Source: Ornithinibacillus californiensis (lineage in GTDB: Bacteria > Bacillota > Bacilli > Bacillales > Amphibacillaceae). From it: DNA of 61,258 bases. The notes below the pieces were generated by a model. The model was not told the DNA's origin. It did not search any database and worked only from the letters and a program-made list of their open reading frames with translations. Shown one piece after another: positions 1 to 7,307 of the stretch. The DNA is taken from contig NZ_LDUE01000008.1 in the NCBI RefSeq assembly GCF_001038485.1, positions 1 to 61,258 of the forward strand, written 5' to 3'. The position numbers and the translations under genes are program-made. Positions within the stretch are counted from its first letter, which is position 1. Each line of letters begins with the position of its first letter.

Positions 1-1377
1 GGCTCTATAATATTTGTTGGGGTTTCAATAAAATTCAGAAAAAAAGTACACGCACCCCAAACATTCTTTTATACTTGAATTGACGAGAAACAAGATAAAG
101 AATGGGGATGCGTGTAAATGGATTTTATCATGAATATGCCAGGATTAAAAGACTGTAACGTAACAAATTTAGTAGAGCGAGATGGGAAGGTAGAAGTTTA
201 TGTGGAAATGGAGCGTAAGCCACATAGTTGTCCGCGATGTGGAGAGGAAACCGAACGCATACATGACTATCGATACCAAAAAGTAAAACATCTGAAATGG
301 TTCGAAAGAATGACTCAACTATGGTATAAGCGCAGACGTTATAGTTGCCCTTCCTGTGGAAAACGATTTTCTGAAGAAAACGGCTTCGTAGAACGATATC
401 AACGCACTTCCGTGGAATGGAATCAAGCGGTCTCTATCCGATCCATCAAAGCAAAAACTTTTAAAGAGGTAGGAGAAACATATGGCTCCTCGGCAACAAC
501 CATTGTTAGACGTTTTGACCAATTAGCGGAAACGGAGATTAAAGAGGTAAACTCACTTCCTTCCGTCATAGCGATTGACGAATATAAAGGTGATACAAAA
601 GAGGGTAAATATCAGTTAATTATTGCGGATGGTATCACGAAACAACCATTAGATATTCTCCCAAATCGCTATAAAAAAACCATTAAACAGTATCTCCAAA
701 AACATGGGGCAAAAGTAGAAGTTGTCATTATGGACATGAGTCCAGCTTTCAAGGCAGCTGTTCAGAACGCATTAGGTAAACCTATTATTGTAGCTGACCG
801 TTTTCACTTTTGTCGCTATATCTACTGGGGATTAGACCGCGTGAGAAGACGAGTTCAAAAAGACTTTCATGACTATGATCGTAAGAAATGTAAGCGAATG
901 AAGTATGTATTTCATAAAGCAAAGGGCCGTTTAAAAGATGATGAGCAGTGGCACTTAGAAAGATACTTAAGTATGTCAGATGAACTGAAAGTAGCGTATG
1001 AATTAAAGGAAGCTTATCGAGAATGGTTTGAGGAAGCGAAGCTTATGGGGAAAGAACACATCTCCCTAGTGAAAGAAAACCTACAGTCTTTCTATAAAAA
1101 GGTAATCGACGCGGAGATACCTGAAATGATAAGTGCCATTAAAACCTTTCAAAACTGGCAGATAGAAATACTGAATAGCTTTGCATACGACTATTCTAAC
1201 GGTTTTTTGGAAGGTATAAATAATACTACTAAAGTGATAAAGAGAAATGCATATGGATTTAGAAGTTTTAAGCGATTTAGAGCGAAAATCTTATTGGCAA
1301 GACAGTATAAAGATGTTGGTGTGCATATAGGATGAGGTGGCGACTAATGTCACCACCCCAACATTTGACGTAGAACC
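1..1377 (+). mobile_element. Complete ISL3-family insertion sequence
   Basis: One full-length transposase gene lies between imperfect terminal inverted repeats. The left end (1-22) begins GGCTCT and contains TGTTGGGG. The right end (1356-1377) begins CCCCAACA and ends GAACC; its reverse complement matches the left end at most positions. A short stem (about 1336-1357, GGTGGCGAC with GTCACCACC, one mismatch) follows the gene. ISL3 elements usually duplicate 8 bp of target. The right flank starts at 1378, but the left flank is outside the window, so the duplication cannot be checked. The element sits directly upstream of a repeat array and guaA. Confidence 0.9.
118..1335 (+). CDS. ISL3-family transposase
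   Basis: 405-residue DDE transposase, the usual length for ISL3. The N-terminus has a zinc-binding module with two CxxC pairs (CPRCG near residue 38 and CPSCG near residue 77), followed by a helix-turn-helix region. The catalytic acidic residues appear as Asp in AIDEYKGD, Asp in VIMDMSP and Glu in FLEGINN, and the protein ends with the family's YGFRSFKRFRAKIL-type tail. No frameshift or internal stop is seen, so the element is probably still mobile. ATG at 118 is taken as the start. Met5 and Met7 are alternatives, and the purine-rich GGGGATG about 10 nt upstream is a weak ribosome binding site. Confidence 0.93.
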   Translation: MDFIMNMPGLKDCNVTNLVERDGKVEVYVEMERKPHSCPRCGEETERIHDYRYQKVKHLKWFERMTQLWYKRRRYSCPSCGKRFSEENGFVERYQRTSVEWNQAVSIRSIKAKTFKEVGETYGSSATTIVRRFDQLAETEIKEVNSLPSVIAIDEYKGDTKEGKYQLIIADGITKQPLDILPNRYKKTIKQYLQKHGAKVEVVIMDMSPAFKAAVQNALGKPIIVADRFHFCRYIYWGLDRVRRRVQKDFHDYDRKKCKRMKYVFHKAKGRLKDDEQWHLERYLSMSDELKVAYELKEAYREWFEEAKLMGKEHISLVKENLQSFYKKVIDAEIPEMISAIKTFQNWQIEILNSFAYDYSNGFLEGINNTTKVIKRNAYGFRSFKRFRAKILLARQYKDVGVHIG

Positions 1378-1408
1378 GTTTTTTATCAAGGTTTATTGGT
1401 TGTTCTAT

Positions 1409-1752
1409 TGGACAGTATCTTGTAGAAATTGCAGATTTTGTCCGACAGAGCTGTTCTCTCGGACAGTACCGAGGGAAATTAGGAGATTTTGTCCGACAGA
1501 GCCCTTCTCTCGGACAGTACCGAGGGAAATCAGGAGATTTTGTCCGATAGAGCTCTTCTCACGGACAATAACGAGGGAAATCAGGAAATATTGTCCGACA
1601 GAGCTGTTCTCTCGGACAATACCAAGGGAAACCAGGAAGTTTTGTCCGATAGAGCCCTTCTCACGGACAATACCAAGTGGAAATCAGCAGATGTTGTCCG
1701 ATAGACTTCTTCTCACGGACAATATCAAGTGGAAACAGTTTATTCTGTCCGA
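1409..1752. repeat. Tandem array of 51-bp units with phased inverted half-sites
   Basis: About six to seven imperfect copies of a 51-bp unit fill the space between the ISL3 element and guaA. Each unit holds TGTCCG followed by its inverted partner CGGACA. TGTCCG starts at 1439, 1490, 1541, 1592, 1643, 1695 and 1746. CGGACA starts at 1460, 1511, 1562, 1613, 1664 and 1716, and a degenerate TGGACA is at 1409. The distance within a pair is always 21 nt, and from one pair to the next 30 or 31 nt. The halves could pair as a short RNA or DNA hairpin. Because 51 is a multiple of three, long reading frames stay open here; they are not taken as genes. No clear guaA promoter was recognised in this stretch. 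Confidence 0.9.
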
Positions 1753-1834
1753 TAGAATCAACCTAGCACTAATTGGTGTAGTGAGTTCAGCAAGTAAGCA
1801 AGTCAACCATTTACTATAGATAGGGAGAATGCAC

Positions 1835-3367
1835 ATGGATAACGAAATGATTCTAGTACTAGATTTTGGTAGTCAATACAATCAGTTAATCACCAGAAGA
1901 ATTCGGGAGTTTGGTGTTTATAGTGAGCTTCACTCTCATAAACTTACCGTTGATGAGATTAAAAAAATTAATCCAAAAGGGATAATTCTTTCTGGTGGAC
2001 CTCATAGTGTATACGACGAGAATAGTTTCCGACCAGACGAAGGTATTTTTGAACTAGGGATCCCAGTTCTAGGTATTTGCTATGGTATGCAATTAATGGC
2101 TCTTCATTATGGTGGAAGAGTAGACAAATCACAAAACCGTGAATATGGTAAGGCAACTATTTCTCTCCAAAATAACCCAGTGTTATTTTCAGAGACACCA
2201 GAAGAGCAAACCGTTTGGATGAGTCATGGTGACAAAGTAGTTGAAGCACCGCTAAACTTTACTGTTGATGCAACTAACCCATCTACCCCTATTGCTGCGT
2301 TTAGTAGGAAAGAACAAAATATGTACGGTGTTCAGTTCCACCCAGAAGTGCGTCATTCAGAATATGGTAACCAATTATTACGTAATTTTGTATTTGACGT
2401 ATGTGGAGCTACTGGCGACTGGACCATTGAAAACTTTATTGAGCAAGAAGTTAACGTGATAAGAGAAAAAGTCGGTGACAAAAACGTTCTATGTGCCCTT
2501 AGCGGCGGTGTTGACTCATCTGTAGTTGCTGCTTTAATTCACAAAGCAATTGGCGATCAGCTAACATGTATTTTTGTTGATCATGGTTTGTTACGTAAAA
2601 ACGAAGCTGACGATGTCATGAAGGTTTTTGCGAATGATTTTGATATGAATGTGATAAAAGTGGATGCATCAGAGCGCTTCTTATCTAAACTAAAAGGCGT
2701 TGATGATCCGGAGCAAAAACGTAAAATCATCGGTAATGAATTTATATATGTTTTTGATGATGAAGCAGCTAAACTTAAAAACATGGACTTCTTAGCACAA
2801 GGTACGCTTTATACAGATATTATTGAAAGTGGAACAGAAACAGCACAAACGATTAAGTCCCATCATAATGTCGGTGGTCTACCTGAGGATATGCAATTTG
2901 AACTGATTGAACCGTTAAACACTTTATTCAAGGATGAAGTTCGCGAGCTTGGGTCTCAGCTTGGTTTACCAGACCGAATCGTATGGCGTCAACCATTCCC
3001 AGGCCCTGGTCTTGCAATCCGAGTGCTAGGTGAAGTTACTGATGAAAAGCTAGAAATCGTTCGAGAATCAGATGCGATCTTGCGTGAGGAAATCGCAAAT
3101 GCTGGATTAGAACGCGATATTTGGCAATACTTTACCGTACTCCCGAATATTCGCAGTGTAGGTGTTATGGGTGATGCTCGTACCTACGACTATACAATTG
3201 GTATTCGTGCCGTTACTTCCATTGATGGAATGACATCAGACTGGGCAAGAATTCCATTTGATGTATTAGAAAAGGTTTCTACACGAATTGTTAATGAAGT
3301 GGCACATATAAATAGAGTAGTGTATGACATTACGAGTAAGCCACCAGCAACTATTGAGTGGGAATAA
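1835..3367 (+). CDS. guaA: GMP synthase (glutamine-hydrolysing)
   Basis: Converts XMP to GMP using ATP and glutamine, in the cytosol. 510 residues, normal for the bacterial single-chain enzyme. The N-terminal class I glutamine amidotransferase has its nucleophile Cys82 in GICYGMQ and the His/Glu pair in HPEVRHS. The ATP-pyrophosphatase domain has the P-loop ALSGGVDSS, and the C-terminal dimerisation domain ends in [11 protein letters not shown] 1835 is chosen over ATG 1829 because GGGAG at 1823-1827 lies 7 nt before 1835 but only 1-2 nt before 1829. pbuG follows, the same neighbour as in B. subtilis, but pbuG has its own promoter and riboswitch. Confidence 0.97.
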   Translation: MDNEMILVLDFGSQYNQLITRRIREFGVYSELHSHKLTVDEIKKINPKGIILSGGPHSVYDENSFRPDEGIFELGIPVLGICYGMQLMALHYGGRVDKSQNREYGKATISLQNNPVLFSETPEEQTVWMSHGDKVVEAPLNFTVDATNPSTPIAAFSRKEQNMYGVQFHPEVRHSEYGNQLLRNFVFDVCGATGDWTIENFIEQEVNVIREKVGDKNVLCALSGGVDSSVVAALIHKAIGDQLTCIFVDHGLLRKNEADDVMKVFANDFDMNVIKVDASERFLSKLKGVDDPEQKRKIIGNEFIYVFDDEAAKLKNMDFLAQGTLYTDIIESGTETAQTIKSHHNVGGLPEDMQFELIEPLNTLFKDEVRELGSQLGLPDRIVWRQPFPGPGLAIRVLGEVTDEKLEIVRESDAILREEIANAGLERDIWQYFTVLPNIRSVGVMGDARTYDYTIGIRAVTSIDGMTSDWARIPFDVLEKVSTRIVNEVAHINRVVYDITSKPPATIEWE

Positions 3368-3410
3368 AATACGAACGTTAATTTTTATTTACAAAAAAAT
3401 GTTCGGAAAT
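3367..3410 (+). promoter_or_regulatory. Inverted pair of PurR boxes upstream of pbuG
   Basis: The downstream box (3398-3410, read on the minus strand) is ATTTCCGAACATT, a perfect fit to the PurBox pattern AWWWCCGAACWWT. The upstream box (3367-3379, plus strand) is AAATACGAACGTT, with two deviations. They face each other with an 18-nt gap, close to the spacing known for B. subtilis PurR operators. The pair ends 2 nt before the -35 element. PurR repression relieved by PRPP is inferred from this match. Confidence 0.85.
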
Positions 3411-3412
3411 GG

Positions 3413-3441
3413 TTGACATATATCTAGTAAAATAGTAATAT
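3413..3441 (+). promoter_or_regulatory. Sigma-A promoter of pbuG
   Basis: TTGACA at 3413-3418, a 17-nt spacer, and TAATAT at 3436-3441. It sits just after the PurBox pair and about 30 nt before the riboswitch aptamer. Confidence 0.85.
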
Positions 3442-3472
3442 ACTATCATGAACAAGGTAAAAGAATAACTTT

Positions 3473-3538
3473 TGCGTATAATTTAGGGAATATGGCCCAG
3501 AGTTTCTACCAGACCGCCGTAAATGGTCTGACTACGCA
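3473..3538 (+). ncRNA. Purine riboswitch aptamer (guanine class), pbuG leader
   Basis: Matches the purine-riboswitch core. P1 is formed by TGCGTA (3473-3478) and TACGCA (3533-3538). The conserved AATATGG is followed by the P2 loop, then GTTTCTACC, then the P3 stem AGACC/GGTCT, then GACTACG. The specificity base in this last segment is C (GACTA rather than GATTA), which by the known rule selects guanine/hypoxanthine over adenine. The following terminator at 3616-3658 is the likely off-switch. Confidence 0.95.
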
Positions 3539-3615
3539 GATTAGTATATTAGGATGATAGTTTTCTATTTTGTTAACTATTGTCTGATTACTTTTCTTGC
3601 ACGGTTTTTGGGTAG

Positions 3616-3658
3616 CATGCTTAGGTCCCTAATGAAGAGGATCTAAGCATGTTTTTTT
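3616..3658 (+). terminator. Intrinsic terminator of the pbuG riboswitch
   Basis: CATGCTTAG (3616-3624) pairs with CTAAGCATG (3643-3651), with a further TCC/GGA step inside, followed by seven T. It lies between aptamer and gene, so it is the probable expression platform: guanine binding leads to termination. Confidence 0.88.
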
Positions 3659-3692
3659 ATTTGCACTCATTCATATTTTAGGAGGAAAAGTA

Positions 3693-4982
3693 ATGAAAAA
3701 GTATTTTCAATTTGAAGAGTTAGGTACAAATTTCCGTACAGAATTTTTAGGTGGATTAACAACCTTCTTAGCAATGGCTTATATACTATTCGTTAATCCA
3801 GCAATTTTAGGTGCAACAGGAATGGATACAGGTGCCATCTTTACAGCGACTGCAATTGCTGCAGCAGTAGGTTCTCTATTAATGGGTCTAATTGCTAAAT
3901 ACCCAATTGCACTGGCACCAGGTATGGGATTGAATGCCTTCTTCGCATTCTCAGTTGTAATCGGAATGGGTATTCCTTGGGAAACAGCATTAGCTGGGGT
4001 ATTAGCTTCTGGACTTATTTTTGTTGTGTTAACGTTAACTGGTCTTCGTGAAAAAGTAATTAACTCCATCCCGGCTGAGTTGAAAAAAGCAGTAGGTGCT
4101 GGTATTGGATTATTTATTGCTTTTGTTGGTCTACAAAGTGCTAAAATTGTTGAGGGTAACACTGACACGATAGTAGCTCTTGGTGATTTAACTTCACCAA
4201 CAGTTTTACTTACAATCTTTGGTCTTGTCGTTTCTGTAATTTTAATGGCTTTAGGTGTAAAAGCAGGTATCTTTTATGGAATGATTATTACTGCAATTGC
4301 AGGATTAATTTTTGGTCTTTCTGAATTTAATGGTATCGTAGGAAGTATTCCAAGTGTATCATCAACATTTGGTCAAGCATTTGCACACTTTGGTGACATC
4401 TTCACAATGGAAATGCTAGTCGTTATTTTAACGTTCTTATTCGTTGATTTCTTTGATACAGCAGGAACTTTAGTAGCAGTAGCTTCTCAAGCTGGATTAG
4501 TTAAAGACAATAAATTACCTCGTGCAGGTAAAGCATTATTTGCAGACTCTGCAGCAACTGTAGTAGGTGCAGCAGTAGGTACTTCTACAACGACTTCATT
4601 TGTAGAATCCACAGCAGGTGTTGGAGTAGGAGCACGTTCTGGTTTTGCATCGGTAGTTACAGCTGGTTTCTTCTTACTGGCTTTATTCTTCTCACCACTG
4701 TTAAGCGTTGTAACTGAAGCAGTAACTGCACCAGCATTAATTATTGTGGGTGTATTAATGGCTACAGCATTAAAAGACATAGATTGGAATGACTTTGCGA
4801 TTGCTGTACCAGCGTTCTTAACAGTATTAATGATGCCTTTAACATATAGTATTGCTACAGGTATTGCGATTGGATTTATTTTCTATCCAATTACAATGTT
4901 AGTTGCAAAAAGAGGTAAAGAGGTTCATCCAGTTATGTATGTATTGTTTGGAGTCTTTGTAGCCTATTTCATCTTCTTATAA
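3693..4982 (+). CDS. pbuG: Guanine/hypoxanthine permease (AzgA/NCS2-like)
   Basis: Imports guanine and hypoxanthine across the cytoplasmic membrane for salvage. 429 residues, with multiple hydrophobic segments throughout. Family signatures include FVNPAILG near the N-terminus, ALAPGMGLNAFF, the DFFDTAGTL segment and TTTSFVESTAGVGVGARSG. The ribosome binding site TAGGAGG precedes ATG 3693 at a good distance. The gene sits alone behind PurBoxes and a guanine riboswitch, which agrees with its substrate. A strong terminator follows. Confidence 0.95.
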   Translation: MKKYFQFEELGTNFRTEFLGGLTTFLAMAYILFVNPAILGATGMDTGAIFTATAIAAAVGSLLMGLIAKYPIALAPGMGLNAFFAFSVVIGMGIPWETALAGVLASGLIFVVLTLTGLREKVINSIPAELKKAVGAGIGLFIAFVGLQSAKIVEGNTDTIVALGDLTSPTVLLTIFGLVVSVILMALGVKAGIFYGMIITAIAGLIFGLSEFNGIVGSIPSVSSTFGQAFAHFGDIFTMEMLVVILTFLFVDFFDTAGTLVAVASQAGLVKDNKLPRAGKALFADSAATVVGAAVGTSTTTSFVESTAGVGVGARSGFASVVTAGFFLLALFFSPLLSVVTEAVTAPALIIVGVLMATALKDIDWNDFAIAVPAFLTVLMMPLTYSIATGIAIGFIFYPITMLVAKRGKEVHPVMYVLFGVFVAYFIFL

Positions 4983-4996
4983 AATTGATAAAAGTA

Positions 4997-5030
4997 ATGG
5001 TCATCATGTTAAACATGATGACCATTTTTT
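4997..5030. terminator. Terminator between pbuG and the convergent MFS gene
   Basis: ATGGTCATCATGTT and its exact complement are separated by one base and followed by six T on the plus strand. The hairpin ends where the minus-strand MFS gene stops, so it may serve both transcripts. The T-run is better on the plus strand. Confidence 0.88.
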
Positions 5031-6192
5031 ATCGTTGAATAGCTCTTCTACCAGAGAACGCAACGTGATAGATAAAGATAGATATCGTACCTGCTAATGA
5101 AATAAATCCTAAGATGTAATACAATGTTCCACCACCAAAGTGGTCCATGATCGCTCCTCCACCTAAGGAACCAATAATTCCACTGATTCCAAAGAAGACT
5201 GCGTAATACACAAGATGTCCTGTTGATTGTAATGATTTTGGTATCAGGCGAGTGACATAATCTAACGCTGCTAGATAAAAGATACCAAATGTAAGTCCAT
5301 GTAAGAACTGTAAGCCAATAACAAACATTGGATCGTCTGCTAGCCCGTAAATAAACCAGCGTATCGAATACAAGATACCTGCAATCATCACAAAGAATAA
5401 TGGATGGAATTTACGGAACCAAAAGCCGGCGAATGCAAAGATTAATGCCTCACTAGCAACACCAACAAACCAACCCAATCCCACTAGCGCTTCACTTCCG
5501 CCAAGCTCAGAGATGTATAAGCCAATAAAACTATCATTGGTTCGGTGTGCAACAGATAGGAATACGATGGCCATTAAGAAAAATAAAAAGGACTTGTTTT
5601 TCATTAATATGCCTACATCTTTTAGCTTTACTGGAGCAGATTCCACTTTCACGTCTTTTAAACGAAGAACTACTAATAAAGCGATAAAGCCAAAGAATAG
5701 GTAAGGCCAAATCATATGTTGAACACCGTAAGTAGAAAGTGTTTTACCAATAATTAGTGATGAAATAGCAAATCCAATCGAACCCCACGTCCGAATCGTT
5801 CCGAACGATATTCCAATATCATTCGCGCGTCGTTGAGCTAAGCTATCGCCCAGGCCACCGATTGGTGAGGTGAAGAAATAAAATAGCGCACCCATAAACA
5901 TGATTGGAATTAAGCCACTCATTTGGAAGAATAGCGTACTAAAGATTAGTAGACCTATCACACAATATAAAAGACTCTTTTTCACGGATTTATATTTATC
6001 ACTCATATAACCCCAAAACGGCTGAGCAAAAATCGATGCCAATGGCCCAATCGCTAAAACCCAACCAATCTCTGTACCGTTCAACCCTTTATAAGCTAAG
6101 TATAATGGTAAGAAACTTAATATAATTGTATTTGCAGCATGAAAGCTAAATAATAGCATTTTTAATGGTAATAATGATTCTTTTGTAGCCAA
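5029..6192 (-). CDS. MFS transporter (MFS_1-like / phenylpropionate-nucleoside symporter type)
   Basis: 387-residue membrane protein with about twelve hydrophobic segments. It resembles the MFS_1-like group, which includes 3-phenylpropionate permease HcaT and nucleoside/proton symporters. Visible features are the first segment ending near LPLYLAYKGLNGTEIG, the cytoplasmic loop GYMSDKYKSVKK after TM2, and a second-half loop with GGGAIMDHFGG. The substrate cannot be deduced. A TTG start at 6192 is preferred because AGAAGGAG precedes it by 8 nt. An upstream in-frame TTG at 6222 has no such site. The gene is transcribed toward pbuG and is not in an operon. Confidence 0.8.
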   Translation of the reverse strand: MATKESLLPLKMLLFSFHAANTIILSFLPLYLAYKGLNGTEIGWVLAIGPLASIFAQPFWGYMSDKYKSVKKSLLYCVIGLLIFSTLFFQMSGLIPIMFMGALFYFFTSPIGGLGDSLAQRRANDIGISFGTIRTWGSIGFAISSLIIGKTLSTYGVQHMIWPYLFFGFIALLVVLRLKDVKVESAPVKLKDVGILMKNKSFLFFLMAIVFLSVAHRTNDSFIGLYISELGGSEALVGLGWFVGVASEALIFAFAGFWFRKFHPLFFVMIAGILYSIRWFIYGLADDPMFVIGLQFLHGLTFGIFYLAALDYVTRLIPKSLQSTGHLVYYAVFFGISGIIGSLGGGAIMDHFGGGTLYYILGFISLAGTISIFIYHVAFSGRRAIQR

Positions 6193-6297
6193 GTTGTCAG
6201 CTCCTTCTGTAGTACAGCTCAAGTGAATATTATACTACTTTGTCGAGGATTGTGAAATAGAAGGATTTCTAACGGGAGGGAACATCAACTTGGGGAG

Positions 6298-6556
6298 GGG
6301 CAGATGTGCTAACAGAACGGGCACATGTCTTTTTGGTTGGGCAGATGTACTAACGAAACGGTCGCGTGTCTTTTGGTGAAGGGCAGATGTACTAACGAAA
6401 CGGTCGCGTGTCTTTTGGTGAAGGGCAGATGTAGTAACGGAACGGGCACATGTCTTTTTGGAAGGGCAGATGTACTAACGAAACGGTCGCATGTCTTTTG
6501 GTGAAGGGCATATGTAGTAACGGAACAGTCGCATGTCCAATGGTGAAGGGCGAAAC
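6298..6556. repeat. Phased 21-bp repeat array (42-bp composite units)
   Basis: Twelve half-units follow one another without spacers. They start at 6298, 6319, 6339, 6360, 6381, 6402, 6423, 6444, 6464, 6485, 6506 and 6527, and a remnant is at 6548, so the step is 20 or 21 nt throughout. Two half-unit types alternate. One begins GGGCAGATGT and continues with CTAACGAAAC-like sequence. The other begins GGTCGCGTGT or GGGCACATGT and continues with CTTTTGGTGAA-like sequence. It lies between the MFS and msrA genes, both on the minus strand. Short reading frames through it are not convincing genes. Confidence 0.93.
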
Positions 6557-6584
6557 CAAAAAAGCACCCTCACTAAGAGGATGC
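6557..6584 (-). terminator. Terminator of msrA
   Basis: On the minus strand GCATCCTC and GAGGGTGC form an 8-bp stem with one G-T pair and a 5-nt loop, followed by six or seven T. It begins 8 nt after the msrA stop codon. Confidence 0.85.
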
Positions 6585-6592
6585 CCAATAAA

Positions 6593-7117
6593 CTACTCCC
6601 AATTCTCAGCAATGAACTCATCACGGCCAGATTTAGCGCGGTCTTCTTTATATTCCTTTTCACTCTTCTTATAAAAGTCTTGATGATAGTCTTCTGCTGG
6701 ATAAAACGTAACCGCTGGCAAAATTTGCGTTACAATTGGCTTTGAAAATTTACCACTCTCAGCTAACGCCATCTTTGATGCTTGCGCAATTTCTTTTTGT
6801 TCTTCATTATGATAGAAAATCGCTGCACGATATTGGTCTCCGCGATCCTGGAATTGACCGCCCGCATCAGTCGGGTCAATTTGGCGCCAAAAGACTTCAA
6901 CTATTTCCTCGTAGGAAATAATACTTGGATCAAAAGTAATTTCAACTGCTTCATAATGCCCGGTTGTACCAGTTTTCACCTGTTCATAAGTAGGGTTTTC
7001 TACTTGGCCACCAGTATAGCCGGATATAACAGAATGGACGCCATCCCATTGGTCAAAGGGCTTTACCATGCACCAGAAACACCCACCTGCAAATGTTGCT
7101 TTTTGTAATGTATTCAT
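6593..7117 (-). CDS. msrA: Peptide methionine-(S)-S-oxide reductase
   Basis: Reduces methionine-(S)-sulfoxide in proteins and free methionine, repairing oxidative damage in the cytosol. 174 residues, the normal size. The catalytic motif GCFWC is at residues 12-16 with nucleophile Cys13. The family segments [16 protein letters not shown] and [18 protein letters not shown] are present. No MsrB domain is fused, and there is no msrB next door. Start ATG 7117 has GGAGG a few bases upstream. Monocistronic: its own terminator follows and the divergent regulator gene lies upstream. Confidence 0.95.
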   Translation of the reverse strand: MNTLQKATFAGGCFWCMVKPFDQWDGVHSVISGYTGGQVENPTYEQVKTGTTGHYEAVEITFDPSIISYEEIVEVFWRQIDPTDAGGQFQDRGDQYRAAIFYHNEEQKEIAQASKMALAESGKFSKPIVTQILPAVTFYPAEDYHQDFYKKSEKEYKEDRAKSGRDEFIAENWE

Positions 7118-7171
7118 ATATGTTCCTCCATATTAAACGTAAGAATCGCTCTTCATAATTTTTTTAAAATG

Positions 7172-7200
7172 AGAATATATAAAACTATACCATATTTCAA
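7172..7200 (-). promoter_or_regulatory. Possible promoter of msrA
   Basis: On the minus strand TTGAAA (7195-7200), a 17-nt spacer and TATTCT (7172-7177) lie about 55 nt before the start codon. The -10 is only moderately like consensus. Confidence 0.4.
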
Positions 7201-7307
7201 GAATTCTACCATAAGGAAATATTCAGAAGTAGCTATTTGTGTTAAAATGATAGAAGATTAAGACTTTAGTATGACATACCAGCTCAATGGAGAAAGGAGT
7301 GAATGTG

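Noticed and set aside
1337-1819. 160-residue reading frame with 17-residue repeats (and an overlapping 71-residue frame)
   Set aside because: It is open only because the repeat unit is 51 bp, a multiple of three. There is no start signal, and two other frames are also open.
3473-3538. Adenine-specific riboswitch
   Set aside because: The specificity base is C in both aptamers of the window, which indicates guanine/hypoxanthine.
3779-4168. 129-residue minus-strand frame inside pbuG
   Set aside because: Antisense shadow of a strongly conserved permease gene; low-complexity composition.
6298-6556. CRISPR array
   Set aside because: The units follow directly with no unique spacers, the two half-unit types alternate, and no cas genes are in the window.
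6450-6745. Short plus-strand frames over the repeat array and the end of msrA
   Set aside because: No ribosome binding sites; they are repeat-derived or opposite to msrA.
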